A stretch of 64,000 nucleotides of DNA from Martinezella rhizogenes (GCA_013322215.1 JAAMEZ010000014.1:62001-126000); one strand, 5' to 3'; shown: positions 30,551 to 39,359, counted from the first letter of the stretch. Numbers and translations: made by a program. The notes: generated by a model from the letters alone, not told the origin.

Positions 30551-30581
30551 ACGCTAACATTAAAGTTATGTTTAAGGTCAA
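30551..30581 (-). promoter_or_regulatory. MerR-type promoter/operator 1 (ADC operon)
   Basis: On the minus strand TTGACC (30581-30576), a 19-base spacer, then TAGCGT (30556-30551). The spacer (TTAAACATAACTTTAATGT) is nearly palindromic and matches the sites at 31895 and 33187. A 19-base spacer is the mark of MerR-activated promoters. Confidence 0.8.
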
Positions 30582-30629
30582 GAGCTCAACGCAGCTCCTG
30601 ACGGCCGAGACGATTTCGCTGTCCTGCGA

Positions 30630-31865
30630 TCAGGCGGCCTTCCGCGCCGCCATCCAGCGCCGATACTGGCGGGCGCTGCGCTTTGCGGAGATCTGCGAGG
30701 TGAGCAGCGCCCAGACCGGCGACACATTCGGCGCCGTGCGACGGCGACGGCTGAGGCGAACCAGCTGGTAGCGGACGGCGGCCATATGCGCCGAGGATGC
30801 GACCGGCTTGTTCTTCCAAGTGATCGGCTTCAGCGCCGGAGCGTCGTTCTTCCCGAGCTTCCAGTTGCGCGGCAGGTTCGGCTCGATGGCGAGCGCGGTC
30901 GCGATCCCCGCCATGGCGACGCCGCTCTCGATCACCGTCTCCGCCACCTCGCGGCGCTTTATGCCGCCCGTGACCATCAACGGCATCGTCGCGACCTCGC
31001 CGATCTTGCGCGCGAAGTCGAGGAAGTAAGCTTCGCGCGCCAGGGTGCGACCGTCGCGCCCCGAACCCATCATCGCCGGGGCTTCATAGCTGCCGCCCGA
31101 CAGTTCCACGAGATCGACATCGAGCGGTGCCAACATGGCGACCACGGCCTGCGCATCCTCGGGCGAGAAACCGCCGTGCTGGAAATCGGCCGAGTTGAGC
31201 TTGACCGCCACCGCAAAGCGCGGGGAGACCGCCGCGCGCACGCCCCGAACGATGTCCAGCAACAGGCGCGCACGGTTCTCAAGGCTCCCGCCCCAGCGGT
31301 CCTTGCGGTGGTTGGCGAGCGGCGAAAGGAACTGGCTGAGCAGGTAGCCATGGGCCGCATGAATCTCGACGCCGGTGAAGCCCGCGCGTTCGGCAAGGAC
31401 CGCGGTGTTGACGAAGCGGCGCTCGACCTCGGCAATGTCGGCAGCCGTCATCTCGCGCGGTACGGGAAAGACCTTGGACTGCGCGCCAAGATCAAGCGCG
31501 ATCGCCGAGGGGGCCAAGGTCGCCTGCCCCAGCCCGGCGGGCATCTGGCGACCGGGATGATTGATCTGCATCCAGACCTGGCCACCGCCCGAACGCGCGG
31601 TGTCCGCCCACGTCCTGAAGCGAGCAAGGGTGCGGTCGTCTTCCAGCACAACACCGGCCGGGCCGGTCATGGCGCGGGCGTCGATCATCACATTGCCGGT
31701 GATGATGAGGCCGGCCCCACCCTCGGCCCACGCGCGATAGAGGCTGATCAGTTCGTCGGACGGCGCATGGTCGGCATCGGCCATATTTTCTTCCATCGCA
31801 ACCTTGGCGATGCGGTTCGGGATCGTGGCGCCATTGGGCAGCGCAAGTGCGGAAAACAGGGACAT
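30630..31865 (-). CDS. Old yellow enzyme family NADH:flavin oxidoreductase
   Basis: A 411-residue FMN enzyme with a TIM-barrel. Seen: INHPGRQMP, EIHAAHGYLLSQFLSP with the substrate-binding His residues, RWGGSLENRARLLLDIVRGV, and MVTGGIKRREVAE near the FMN phosphate. OYE-family enzymes reduce activated C=C bonds in toxic enals and enones. The Arg-rich C-terminal 60 residues are less conserved. GGAGACTCTCTC precedes the ATG. Divergent from merR, with the shared operator between them. Confidence 0.92.
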   Translation of the reverse strand: MSLFSALALPNGATIPNRIAKVAMEENMADADHAPSDELISLYRAWAEGGAGLIITGNVMIDARAMTGPAGVVLEDDRTLARFRTWADTARSGGGQVWMQINHPGRQMPAGLGQATLAPSAIALDLGAQSKVFPVPREMTAADIAEVERRFVNTAVLAERAGFTGVEIHAAHGYLLSQFLSPLANHRKDRWGGSLENRARLLLDIVRGVRAAVSPRFAVAVKLNSADFQHGGFSPEDAQAVVAMLAPLDVDLVELSGGSYEAPAMMGSGRDGRTLAREAYFLDFARKIGEVATMPLMVTGGIKRREVAETVIESGVAMAGIATALAIEPNLPRNWKLGKNDAPALKPITWKNKPVASSAHMAAVRYQLVRLSRRRRTAPNVSPVWALLTSQISAKRSARQYRRWMAARKAA

Positions 31866-31894
31866 GAGAGAGTCTCCAAATTAGATTTGGACAG

Positions 31895-31925
31895 ACCCTA
31901 ACCTTTAAGCTAAGTTTAGGGTCAA
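31895..31925 (-). promoter_or_regulatory. MerR-type promoter/operator 2 (OYE, divergent merR)
   Basis: Minus strand TTGACC (31925-31920), 19-base spacer, TAGGGT (31900-31895). The spacer CTAAACTTAGCTTAAAGGT lies inside the palindrome ACCCTAA...TTAGGGT. It lies 25 bases before the merR start, so it may also set merR autoregulation. Confidence 0.82.
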
Positions 31926-31949
31926 GTGACTTTCCGAGGAGTTTTGCAG

Positions 31950-32435
31950 ATGAACATCGGCGAGCTGGCGAAGCGTACGGGGCTGACGAATTCGCGCATA
32001 CGGTTCTATGAAAGCGCGGGGCTGCTCAGGACGGTCGACCGGCGGCCGAACGGCTACCGCACCTATCCGCCCGAGGCAGTCATGGTGCTGGAACTCATTA
32101 TTACCGCCCAGGCAGCCGGCTTCAGCCTCGACGAAATCCGCAAGCTCCTGCCGCCCGGATTGGATCGGTGGGACCATGGCAGCCTGGTCGAAGCGCTCCG
32201 CGGCAAGATCGCCGATATCGACGCGCTGGAGGTTCGCCTTGCCCAAAGCAAGGCCCAGCTCGTTGCCCTTCTGCAGGACATAGAGGGCAAGCCCGACGAT
32301 ATCGACTGCGCCACCAATGCGCGCCGGGTGCTGTCCCGCGTGCTCGGCAAGGACATGGAAGCGCCGACACTGGAGGTGGAGGACACTAAGCTTCTCGGCA
32401 AGACGAGCCGCCGCCGCACGGCCGGCGCGCGCTGA
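31950..32435 (+). CDS. MerR family transcriptional regulator
   Basis: A 161-residue regulator with the winged helix-turn-helix MNIGELAKRTGLTNSRIRFY and the wing ESAGLLRTVDRRPNGYRTYP, followed by a dimerisation coiled coil (GKIADIDALEVRLAQSKAQL). Only one Cys (DIDCATN) lies near the C-terminus, so metal sensing of the MerR/CueR kind is unlikely; an aldehyde or electrophile signal fits the neighbouring enzymes. The ATG at 31950 follows AGGAG; an upstream ATG-like start is less likely. Expected to act at the three 19-bp-spacer promoters nearby. Confidence 0.9.
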   Translation: MNIGELAKRTGLTNSRIRFYESAGLLRTVDRRPNGYRTYPPEAVMVLELIITAQAAGFSLDEIRKLLPPGLDRWDHGSLVEALRGKIADIDALEVRLAQSKAQLVALLQDIEGKPDDIDCATNARRVLSRVLGKDMEAPTLEVEDTKLLGKTSRRRTAGAR

Positions 32436-32438
32436 CTC

Positions 32439-33128
32439 CTAGAGAAGCGTGACGACCTTCTCGGCTGTCGCCTTGGCCGAGAAGGGATTTTGACCCGTCG
32501 CGAGGCGACCGTCGGCAACCATATGGGAGACGAACGGCAGAAAAGCCTTTTCGTAAGTGGCACCGCGCTGCTTCATCTCCGCCTCCGCATTGTAAGGCAT
32601 TTCCTTCGCAACCCCAGCCAGAACTTCTTCCGTCCAGGAAAAGCCTGTGATCCTCCGGTTCTCGACCAACAGACGACCGTCGGACAGGCGGGTGTTCAGC
32701 AGACCGCAGTAACCATGGCAGACCGCAGAGACGATCCCGCCCTGCTCCCAGATGGCGCGCGTGATCCGCTGCAATCCCTCGTCATCCGGAAAATCCCACA
32801 TCACCGCATGTCCGCCGGTGAAATAGATCGCGTCGTATTTGGCCGGGTCGACGTCATCAGGCCGCATCGTCGAGGACAGAAGCGCCATGCGCCCGGGATC
32901 GTTCAGCCAGGCCTTGGCAGAGGCGTCGAGAAGCGGCCATTTGAGGGAGCGGGGCTCCAGCGGCGACACACCGCCTTTCGGGCTGACAATATGCTGTTCA
33001 TAGCCCCGCGCGGCAAAGACGTCCCAGGTATGTGTCAACTCCGAAAGCCAAAGGCCGGTCGGGTGCGACAGGTCGGCATAATGGGAGACATTGCTGACCA
33101 CGTGAAGAATACGCTTGCTCATCATCAC
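32439..33128 (-). CDS. DJ-1/PfpI family protein, glyoxalase III-like
   Basis: A 229-residue class-I glutamine-amidotransferase-like protein. The nucleophile elbow AVCHGYCGLL has Cys137-His138, and Glu30 in LWLSEL is in place to pair with the Cys. FTGGHAVMWDFPDD and FSWTEEV match the Hsp31/glyoxalase III branch, which converts methylglyoxal to lactate without glutathione or repairs glycated proteins. It converges on merR with three bases between stops. Its promoter at 33187-33217 is the third member of the MerR-type set. Confidence 0.9.
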   Translation of the reverse strand: MMMSKRILHVVSNVSHYADLSHPTGLWLSELTHTWDVFAARGYEQHIVSPKGGVSPLEPRSLKWPLLDASAKAWLNDPGRMALLSSTMRPDDVDPAKYDAIYFTGGHAVMWDFPDDEGLQRITRAIWEQGGIVSAVCHGYCGLLNTRLSDGRLLVENRRITGFSWTEEVLAGVAKEMPYNAEAEMKQRGATYEKAFLPFVSHMVADGRLATGQNPFSAKATAEKVVTLL

Positions 33129-33186
33129 AAACCTTGTTGCTTGATGTCCGGCCGGTCAATCCAGCCTAGTCCTCAAAGAAGGCTGC

Positions 33187-33217
33187 ACGATAACCTTCAA
33201 CCAAACCTGATGGTCAA
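33187..33217 (-). promoter_or_regulatory. MerR-type promoter/operator 3 (DJ-1/PfpI gene)
   Basis: Minus strand TTGACC (33217-33212), 19-base spacer (ATCAGGTTTGGTTGAAGGT), TATCGT (33192-33187). The 3' part of the spacer, GAAGGTTA, matches AAAGGTTA of site 2. Confidence 0.75.
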
Positions 33218-33579
33218 GCGCTGCCCATGGCGCATCGCCTAACCGGCCGAGCACCGGCGCCGCCTTCCGAAGGCTCGGAATTTCCGGGGTTATGAAATCA
33301 AGTGAACATGGAAGCTCGTCAACACCTGCAAAAAGGGCAATCTGTTCAGCGAGGGGGATCAGTCAGTTGTTGTGCTGGCTCGTGTGTGCGCAGCAATTGA
33401 TTTAAGCTCTTGACGGGAATCGAACCATCGACACGTGCTTTGTTCTCTCCAAGCCATCAGATCCCTTCTTAATCGTGGTGCGCTGGTTCATGGCCTTAGG
33501 CGGCAGTCGTGGGCCTTATTGCCGTAATATATGAAGTTAATCTTTACAGTTTGCCTTCATTTATGGTAGCGATGCTGCC
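33218..33579. other. Intergenic region with dispersed repeat
   Basis: About 360 bases between the DJ-1 promoter and the marR gene. Holds repeat copy 4 (33407-33435). No other feature recognised. Confidence 0.5.
33407..33435 (+). repeat. Dispersed intergenic repeat, copy 4
   Basis: CTCTTGACGGGAATCGAACC then ATCGACACG. GGGAATCGAACC is exactly what the complement of a tRNA T-arm looks like, but no cloverleaf can be completed. Confidence 0.5.
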
Positions 33580-34029
33580 ATGATCGGAAACGCCGCCAAA
33601 CCACCCCTCGCCTCCACTGTCGCCGAAGAGCTCCGAGGCTTCGCAAGCAAGCTGAAGCGCAAGCTGCGCGAGCAGGGCCATGCCGGAGACCTGACGCAAA
33701 GCCAAGCGTCGGCGCTCATCCGGCTGGAAAAGGAAGGTCCGATGACCACCTCGGCGCTGGCGCGCGCAGAAGGTATGCGCCCGCAATCGATGGGCACGCT
33801 TCTCTCGGCACTAGATGCGATGGGCCTCGTCTCAGGAGTGCCCGACCCCTCGGATGGCCGGCAAACCATTCTCTCGCTGACGGACCGATGCCGCCGCCTG
33901 ATCCAGGAGGGCCGCGCCGCTCGCCAGGACTGGCTCAGCCGCACCATCGAAGCCAGGCTTTCGCCCGAAGAGCAAGGCCAGGTGCTGGCCGCCATCGCCC
34001 TGCTGCAGCGGCTGGTCGCGCAGGATTAG
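33580..34029 (+). CDS. MarR family transcriptional regulator
   Basis: A 149-residue winged-helix regulator (LTQSQASALIRLEKEGPMTT, SALARAEGMRPQSMGTLLSA, wing VPDPSDGRQTILSLTDRCRR). MarR proteins usually repress adjacent transporters or enzymes and are released by phenolic or oxidising ligands. The downstream genes on the same strand (isochorismatase-like, small membrane protein, MFS exporter) are the likely targets. The operator was not identified. Confidence 0.92.
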   Translation: MIGNAAKPPLASTVAEELRGFASKLKRKLREQGHAGDLTQSQASALIRLEKEGPMTTSALARAEGMRPQSMGTLLSALDAMGLVSGVPDPSDGRQTILSLTDRCRRLIQEGRAARQDWLSRTIEARLSPEEQGQVLAAIALLQRLVAQD

Positions 34030-34063
34030 ACCGGCCTTTCCCTCCCCCACCCCAGGATATCCC

Positions 34064-34630
34064 ATGGCCCTGACCACATTGGATCCACAAACCGCCCTGA
34101 TCGTCGTCGACCTCCAGAAAGGGGTCATGAGCGCAGCCCTGATAGAGCCGATCGCCCCCGTCATCGACCGTGCCGTAGCGCTTGTCCGTGCCTTCCGGCA
34201 GCACGATCTGCCCGTCATCCTCGTCAATGCCGCCGGCACCGCGCCGGGGCGCACCGAGCAGCCCAGGCGTCACACAGGACCGCTGCCGGACGGCTTTACG
34301 GATTTCATTCCCGAACTCGACCGGCAGCCGAGCGATCTCGTCGTGACGAAATATAGCTGGGGCGCCTTTGCGGCAACCGACCTCGATATCCGTCTCAAAT
34401 CCCTCGGCATCACACAGGTGGTGGTTATCGGCGTCGCAACCGGAACCGGGGTCGAGGCGACCGCGCGGCAAGCCTTCGAGGCCGGGTACAATGTCGCGCT
34501 CGCGATCGACGCCATGACAGACACGCGGCCCGAGGCCCATGCCTACAGTATCAAGAACGTCTTTCCCCGGCTCGGCGAAACTGCCACGGCGGAAGAGATC
34601 ATGACCGAACTCGCAAAGCGGAGCGCTTAG
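34064..34630 (+). CDS. Isochorismatase-like hydrolase lacking the catalytic Cys
   Basis: A 188-residue cysteine-hydrolase-fold protein (TALIVVDLQKGVM with the conserved Asp, VVTKYSWGAF with Lys). The nucleophile position, usually TxxCVxxTA, reads GVATGTGVEATARQ, so the Cys is absent. This places it in the Cys-less subgroup, whose chemistry is not the amidase type. It lies 34 bases after marR and one base before the next gene. Confidence 0.85.
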   Translation: MALTTLDPQTALIVVDLQKGVMSAALIEPIAPVIDRAVALVRAFRQHDLPVILVNAAGTAPGRTEQPRRHTGPLPDGFTDFIPELDRQPSDLVVTKYSWGAFAATDLDIRLKSLGITQVVVIGVATGTGVEATARQAFEAGYNVALAIDAMTDTRPEAHAYSIKNVFPRLGETATAEEIMTELAKRSA

Positions 34631-34631
34631 G

Positions 34632-34961
34632 ATGAATCTCCTCCACACTCTCTCGCTGCTTGCCGGCGGTGCCTTTCTGATGAATGCAATTCCGCACCTC
34701 GTCAGCGGCGTTCTCGGCCGGCCCTTTCAATCGCCCTTCGCCGACCCGACCGGCGAAGGCCTGTCATCATCGACCGTTAATGTCCTCTGGGGCTTCTCCA
34801 ATCTCGTACTGGCCTATCTGCTTCTCATTCGCTTTGGCAGCGTAAATTGGGATAGTGCCACGGATGTCGTATTCGCGGGCCTCGGGGCTTTCGCCATCGC
34901 CCTGTTTTGCGCGCGTCACTTCGGCCGGTTTCATGGCGGGAACGCGCCGGAACGGCAATGA
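34632..34961 (+). CDS. Small integral membrane protein
   Basis: A 109-residue protein with three hydrophobic segments (LHTLSLLAGGAFLMNAIPHL, NVLWGFSNLVLAYLLLI, VVFAGLGAFAIALFCA). Function unknown. Start is one base after the isochorismatase stop, and the stop overlaps the MFS start (ATGA), so it is firmly part of the operon. Confidence 0.8.
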   Translation: MNLLHTLSLLAGGAFLMNAIPHLVSGVLGRPFQSPFADPTGEGLSSSTVNVLWGFSNLVLAYLLLIRFGSVNWDSATDVVFAGLGAFAIALFCARHFGRFHGGNAPERQ

Positions 34962-36166
34962 CGCTGCGGACCTTCCGGTCGCTCCGCCACTACAATTACC
35001 GGCTCTGGGCGGTTGGGGCGCTCGTGTCGAATATCGGCACCTGGGTCCAGCGAACCGCCCAGGACTGGCTCGTCTTTGCCGAACTGACGCGGCATAACGG
35101 CGCGGCCGTAGGCATCGTTATGGCCCTGCAGTTTGCGCCGCAGTTTCTGCTGCTTCCCTGGTCGGGTCTTGCCGCCGACAGTCTGAACCAGCGCAAGCTC
35201 CTGATGGCGACGCAGGCGACGATGGGCGCCCTTGCGCTTGCCCTCGGCATTCTCACCGTCACGGGCCTCGTGCAGCTCTGGCACGTCTATGTCTTCGCCT
35301 TCTTGTTTGGCAGCGCCGCGGCCCTCGACGCGCCGGTCCGCCAGACCTTCGTTGCGGAGCTGGTCGGCGACGACGATCTGCCGAATGCGGTTGCGCTGAA
35401 CTCCATGTCGTTCAATCTCGCGCGGATGATCGGCCCGGCCGTGTCGGGCGTCGCAATCGCCACCGTCGGAACCGGATGGGGCTTTCTCGCCAACGGCGCA
35501 TCCTTCCTGGCCGTCCTGATTTCTCTGACACTGTTGCGGCAGTCAGAGCTGCGGCCCAACAGCCGGGCGCCGCGCGGCAAGGGCCGTTTTGTCGAGGGCC
35601 TGCGCTATGTCCGCGGCCGCCCCGATCTCGTCGCGATCCTCTTCATGCTGTTCTTCATCGGCACTTTCGGCCTGAACTTTCCGATCTTCATCTCGACGAT
35701 GAGCGTGCGCATCTTCCATGCCGATGCTGCCGGCTACGGGCTGCTGTCGTCGATCATGGCGGTGGGAACGATCACCGGTGCATTCCTGAACGCCGGTCGC
35801 GACCGCATCGAATTCCGCAATCTGATTATCAGCGCCACCGTGTTCGGCCTCGGCTGCGGACTGGCGGCGCTCGCGCCCGGCTACTGGTTCTTCGCGGCGT
35901 CGCTTGTTGTCATCGGCGTTGCGGCACTCTCCATCACCAACGCCACCAACAGCCTGATGCAGCTTTCGACTGAGGCTACGATGCGCGGGCGGGTGATGGC
36001 GCTGCGCGTCGGCATCGCGCTCGGTGGAACGCCAATCGGAGCACCCATCGTCGGCTGGGTGGCCGATCATGAAAGCCCGCGCTGGGCGATGGCGATCTCG
36101 GCTGTATCGGGGATCGTCGCGGCGGCGATCGGCGTCTTTGCCAAACAAGAAACAGGTGGGAACTAG
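34958..36166 (+). CDS. MFS transporter, EntS-like exporter
   Basis: A 402-residue membrane protein with about 12 segments. The N-terminus (RSLRHYNYRLWAVGALVSNI, GTWVQRTAQDWLVFAEL) and FVAELVGDDDLPNAVALNSM are typical of the enterobactin-exporter (EntS/MFS_3) group. The start at 34958 overlaps the previous stop. Probably exports a small toxic molecule under MarR control; the substrate is unknown. Confidence 0.9.
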   Translation: MTLRTFRSLRHYNYRLWAVGALVSNIGTWVQRTAQDWLVFAELTRHNGAAVGIVMALQFAPQFLLLPWSGLAADSLNQRKLLMATQATMGALALALGILTVTGLVQLWHVYVFAFLFGSAAALDAPVRQTFVAELVGDDDLPNAVALNSMSFNLARMIGPAVSGVAIATVGTGWGFLANGASFLAVLISLTLLRQSELRPNSRAPRGKGRFVEGLRYVRGRPDLVAILFMLFFIGTFGLNFPIFISTMSVRIFHADAAGYGLLSSIMAVGTITGAFLNAGRDRIEFRNLIISATVFGLGCGLAALAPGYWFFAASLVVIGVAALSITNATNSLMQLSTEATMRGRVMALRVGIALGGTPIGAPIVGWVADHESPRWAMAISAVSGIVAAAIGVFAKQETGGN

Positions 36167-36635
36167 ATCGTGATCAAAGCCCTGTCGCTCGTCTTGGCGG
36201 GATTGCGGCTGGTGTCAAAGATGGAAGATATCACGAGGGCCCGTGGCGTTTCGGCGACATAGGTCGCACTTGCCTGGCTTCATGCTCAAGGTCGGAAGCT
36301 CAGGGTCAAGAAGATGCCGATCCCCCGAACGCATTGAGACGAGAGCTGACGTTGTGAATTACGCTCTTGAAAGGATGTGAATCGGCGACCTTCAGAAACT
36401 CCGGCAAAATCAATTAAGTGAGATCTTACGCTAACGCGCAGTCTGGCCTCTGATTTCGTGCATGCGGTCGGCGTTTCATGTTGATCCACGAGCGTCGTTC
36501 GTATCGCGGCTACCCCGGGACGATAAGGATCGATCAATCTGATCACAACAGACTATTCGATTATAGCATGGTATTGTGGAACTGATCGATGTACGCAAGG
36601 CCGTTTCGGCAGTTGCCATCCTTCAGGAGGATGCG
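36167..36635. other. Intergenic region with dispersed repeat
   Basis: About 470 bases after the MFS gene. Contains repeat copy 5 (36364-36390). No terminator or gene recognised. Confidence 0.5.
36364..36390 (+). repeat. Dispersed intergenic repeat, copy 5
   Basis: CTCTTGAAAGGATGTGAATC then GGCGACC; matches copy 3 over the first 11 bases and copy 1 in the GCGAC end. Confidence 0.5.
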
Positions 36636-36839
36636 ATGGCGACAATCACCAGACGATATGCCATTCGCCGTGAGATGGATTTGTCCTGGACTGTTTATGA
36701 TCTGTTTACAGGGGTGCCGGCGAAGCCTTCAACTTGGGCGCTTGAGAACTTGCCAGAGAAGGAAGCACTCGTCTTTTGTGCAATCCTCAACGAAAAGGAC
36801 GCCGCCCGCCGCGTTACTAGGGATCGAAAGTTAAATTGA
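36636..36839 (+). CDS. Small hypothetical protein
   Basis: A 67-residue protein (MATITRRYAIRREMDLSWTV, YDLFTGVPAKPSTWALENLP, EKEALVFCAILNEKDAARR) with a strong ribosome binding site (AGGAGG) eight bases upstream. No family recognised. The sequence reads like a compact soluble protein, not random translation. Confidence 0.65.
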   Translation: MATITRRYAIRREMDLSWTVYDLFTGVPAKPSTWALENLPEKEALVFCAILNEKDAARRVTRDRKLN

Positions 36840-37008
36840 CGTTCCGCAAGGGATCGAGTGGTTCTATCTCGAACAGCAATCGTTGATTATCGGGCAATCG
36901 ATTGAAACAGCACCGCGACCTAGGCGACTTCGATCAAGGCTTCATCACAAGCGATGATAAGACATTTTCAGATGACCTTCTTGCGAGGCTGGTCTTGTAC
37001 TCATCCTG

Positions 37009-37245
37009 CTATCGCCGCGCCTTTTGGCCATCAAGATAACCGTGCTCAAAGGCTCTCGCGAGCACACACCCTTCTGGATATGGATTCTCTTCATCGTGCG
37101 CGTCTCGCATGCCAGCCTTCCCTCCACGCTCGTAAGCTTGTCTTGATGCCTCGTCGGAGGTTACCAAGTCGGGAGGCCCGATCGCTTCCGCGCTCGTCGT
37201 ATGAGTGTGTCGCGCCACTGGGACGATAGGATCTTGGACGTGCAT
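37009..37245 (-). CDS. Small hypothetical protein
   Basis: A 78-residue hydrophilic protein (RQAYERGGKAGMRDAHDEEN, PYPEGCVLARAFEHGYLDGQ). The ATG at 37245 is preceded by TTGGAGG at a good distance. The AFEHGYLDGQ end resembles small proteins built to modify or cap other factors, but no function can be given. Confidence 0.6.
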   Translation of the reverse strand: MHVQDPIVPVARHTHTTSAEAIGPPDLVTSDEASRQAYERGGKAGMRDAHDEENPYPEGCVLARAFEHGYLDGQKARR

Positions 37246-37726
37246 AGCTGTTTCCTCCAATGTAACACAAAGCGGATGTCTCTAATGTTCCGAGCCAACT
37301 CCCGGGCTCTGAAACACTCACCCCTCCGAGAACATCGCCGCAGTTAAAACGACCTTCACATTCTGATGGCGACAAGAAGAGAGCGACGATCGAGGAACAT
37401 CATTGCTCTACATTGAGGCTATTTCACGCGCTGTCGCTTGCGGGATTTGTCGCCTCTCTTCTTGCCAGGACGATGATTAGAAACGGCGACTGCCGAAGAG
37501 CAGCGGCCATTTCTGGTCTGGAAATAGCAAGTGGCTTGAACGCGCGCCGTCGATTTCCCCATTATCCATTGTAAAATCAAAAATTGAGCGTATATATAGG
37601 AAATCGACCATTGCTTGTGATGTCGTTCCAGAGCTTTATGCTCCCGTTGGATTTCCTCTCAAAAAATCGATCTCGCCCCGCAAAGCATCGCGGGACCCAC
37701 AACGATTGCCATGAAAGGAAATCGTT
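37246..37726. other. Intergenic region and leader of the cold-shock gene
   Basis: About 480 bases. The last 150 before the CspA ATG probably form the long 5' leader usual for cold-shock genes, ending in ATGAAAGGAAATCGTT with AAGGAAA as ribosome binding site. No other gene seen. Confidence 0.45.
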
Positions 37727-37936
37727 ATGAATACTGGTACTGTGAAGTGGTTTAATTCCGTCAAGGGCTTTGGCTTCATTCAGCCTGATAACGGCAGCAC
37801 GGACGTGTTTGTCCATATCTCTGCTGTCGAGCGCGCAGGAATGCGTTCGCTTTCGGACGGCCAGAAGATCACCTACGACATCGTGCAGGATCGAAAGTCC
37901 GGCAAGAGCTCCGCTGACAACCTCCAGGCGGCATGA
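37727..37936 (+). CDS. Cold-shock protein, CspA family
   Basis: A 69-residue single-stranded nucleic-acid-binding protein with both RNA-binding motifs (KGFGFI and VFVHI) after [10 protein letters not shown]. These proteins melt RNA secondary structure in cold or stationary phase. Followed by a terminator at 37997. A second copy lies at 41416. Confidence 0.96.
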   Translation: MNTGTVKWFNSVKGFGFIQPDNGSTDVFVHISAVERAGMRSLSDGQKITYDIVQDRKSGKSSADNLQAA

Positions 37937-38389
37937 CTTCGTCATTGGCTCCGCTGACCACGGATGTACTGGCAGCTGAGCCGAATGACTGTGAGAGGTC
38001 GGGTGCATGCCCGGCCTTTTGTTTTTCTGGGAATTGAGCTTGATCCGGTGATAGGATCATTCTCGAGATCTTGTAATGCGACAACGTCGGACTGCAAGAT
38101 TCAGGGGTTTCGCCGAAGGGCTGGAATCTCATGGCAACCGCATGCCACAGTTTGCGCTTAGACAATGCGAATTTCTACACGTCCCGGCACGACAGTATCG
38201 ATGTGGCGACTTCGACGGCACCTAGATTTGGCGGAATGAGCATCGCAGCCGGCGCGATCGGTTCGCACCGGGCAGCAGAAGGACAATAGCCTGCCAAACG
38301 GCGATACAGGCGCGTCTTAGACGTCAACAGCCGTGTCATAGGAATCGCCGTCTCGGTGGGCGGCCTTGCCGAAACAAAAGGAGGACGCG
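37937..38389. other. Intergenic region after cspA
   Basis: About 450 bases. Contains the cspA terminator (37997-38026). No other gene or repeat recognised. Confidence 0.5.
37997..38026 (+). terminator. Rho-independent terminator of cspA
   Basis: Stem GGTCGGG / CCCGGCC (one G-U pair), loop TGCATG, followed by TTTTGTTTTT. Confidence 0.85.
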
Positions 38390-38653
38390 ATGTCTTCCAA
38401 CGAATATTCCGCATGCGTTTCACGAAACCTGGTTCGAACGAGTACGTTCGGATATCGTGATCACGCGGATCTTTGCACGCTCCTGGAAATTACCGTTGGC
38501 CAGGACGCGCAGCGAAAGCTGCCTTTAGCGAGCATGACGGTGTTTCCCAATTTCGGCATCATTGGAAAAATCTGCACGCCAACGGCCCGACAGGGCGTTA
38601 CGTCCCCCCACGCGAGTAATGCGGTATCAGAAGAAATGCCAATCCAAATCTAG
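38390..38653 (+). CDS. Hypothetical protein
   Basis: An 87-residue frame (YSACVSRNLVRTSTFGYRDH, ADLCTLLEITVGQDAQRKLP) with AGGAGG in front of the ATG at 38390. No family recognised, and the C-terminal third reads poorly, so this is uncertain. Confidence 0.4.
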   Translation: MSSNEYSACVSRNLVRTSTFGYRDHADLCTLLEITVGQDAQRKLPLASMTVFPNFGIIGKICTPTARQGVTSPHASNAVSEEMPIQI

Positions 38654-38700
38654 GCAGTCAAGCAGCGCCGACACTTATCCAGGCGCCCGAGGAGAAAACG

Positions 38701-38838
38701 ATGGCCAAAGGCCAAATGCGCAGCAACCGAGAGATCCGCAAGCCCAAAAAAGACAAAGCGCCAGTAGCGGCACCAGCCCCATCTGGCGCGCAGGTTAAGC
38801 TTGCAGGCGGCCCCCTCGCAAATCTGAACAAGAAATAG
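38701..38838 (+). CDS. Very small conserved rhizobial protein (45 aa)
   Basis: MAKGQMRSNREIRKPKKDKA is a start seen in small basic proteins widespread in Rhizobiales; the rest is Pro/Ala-rich and ends LANLNKK. CGAGGAGAAAACG gives a strong ribosome binding site. Highly basic, so it may bind nucleic acid; the function is unknown. Confidence 0.7.
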   Translation: MAKGQMRSNREIRKPKKDKAPVAAPAPSGAQVKLAGGPLANLNKK

Positions 38839-38910
38839 CAGGCTGGCGCGCCACCAAGCCGATATTACTGCGAGCGGGGCGCGCTGCCACACTCACTATT
38901 CGAGGAACCA

Positions 38911-39117
38911 ATGATCAATCATACCCCCAGGCAATCCGCGGAAAAGCTCTTTCGCGTGCCCTGTGCCGAAGCAGGATCAAATGCCGAAAAGCTCCTGAAC
39001 CTCCGAGAGAGGATGCAGAGCCGCAAGCGCGAGCTTCGAGAGACCGAACGCGAAATCCGAGACACTGCACGGGCAGAAGCTCAGCCCTCTTTCCGAACCC
39101 GGAGGACGTCGACGTGA
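38911..39117 (+). CDS. Small coiled-coil hypothetical protein
   Basis: A 68-residue protein with a strongly charged helix (NLRERMQSRKRELRETEREI). CGAGGAACCA precedes the ATG. The stop overlaps the next start, so the two are coupled. Confidence 0.6.
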   Translation: MINHTPRQSAEKLFRVPCAEAGSNAEKLLNLRERMQSRKRELRETEREIRDTARAEAQPSFRTRRTST

Positions 39118-39359
39118 TCCGTTTCGATTATACAGATGGAGCAGGACTATATGCCGGCAAAGCGATACGCGGACACAGCGGACTTCGTTATAGGCGTTTC
39201 GAAACAGCCGCCGAGGCGCTCCGCTTCGCGGTCGAAGACATGCCCGGCGCACAGCAGCGAGGCTCTCTGTTGGAAGTAAATGAGGCTCGTTTCGACCACA
39301 ATCAAATCCGGGCGCTCCACGACGCGCCAGATTACCCGCTTTCCCGGCGAAGCAAATGA
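39114..39359 (+). CDS. Small hypothetical protein
   Basis: An 81-residue protein (GHSGLRYRRFETAAEALRFA, VEDMPGAQQRGSLLEVNEAR). It starts with GTG overlapping the previous stop (GTGA). The ETAAEALRFAVEDMP pattern looks like a compact domain found in other rhizobial small proteins; no assigned function. Confidence 0.65.
   Translation: MIRFDYTDGAGLYAGKAIRGHSGLRYRRFETAAEALRFAVEDMPGAQQRGSLLEVNEARFDHNQIRALHDAPDYPLSRRSK

Noticed and set aside
30786..31901. Long plus-strand open frame opposite the old yellow enzyme
   Set aside because: Arg/Gly/His-rich antisense shadow; no domain.
33407..33500. tRNA gene on the minus strand
   Set aside because: A T-arm-like GGGAATCGAACC is present but no acceptor, anticodon or D arm can be formed; the same motif recurs as part of a dispersed repeat.
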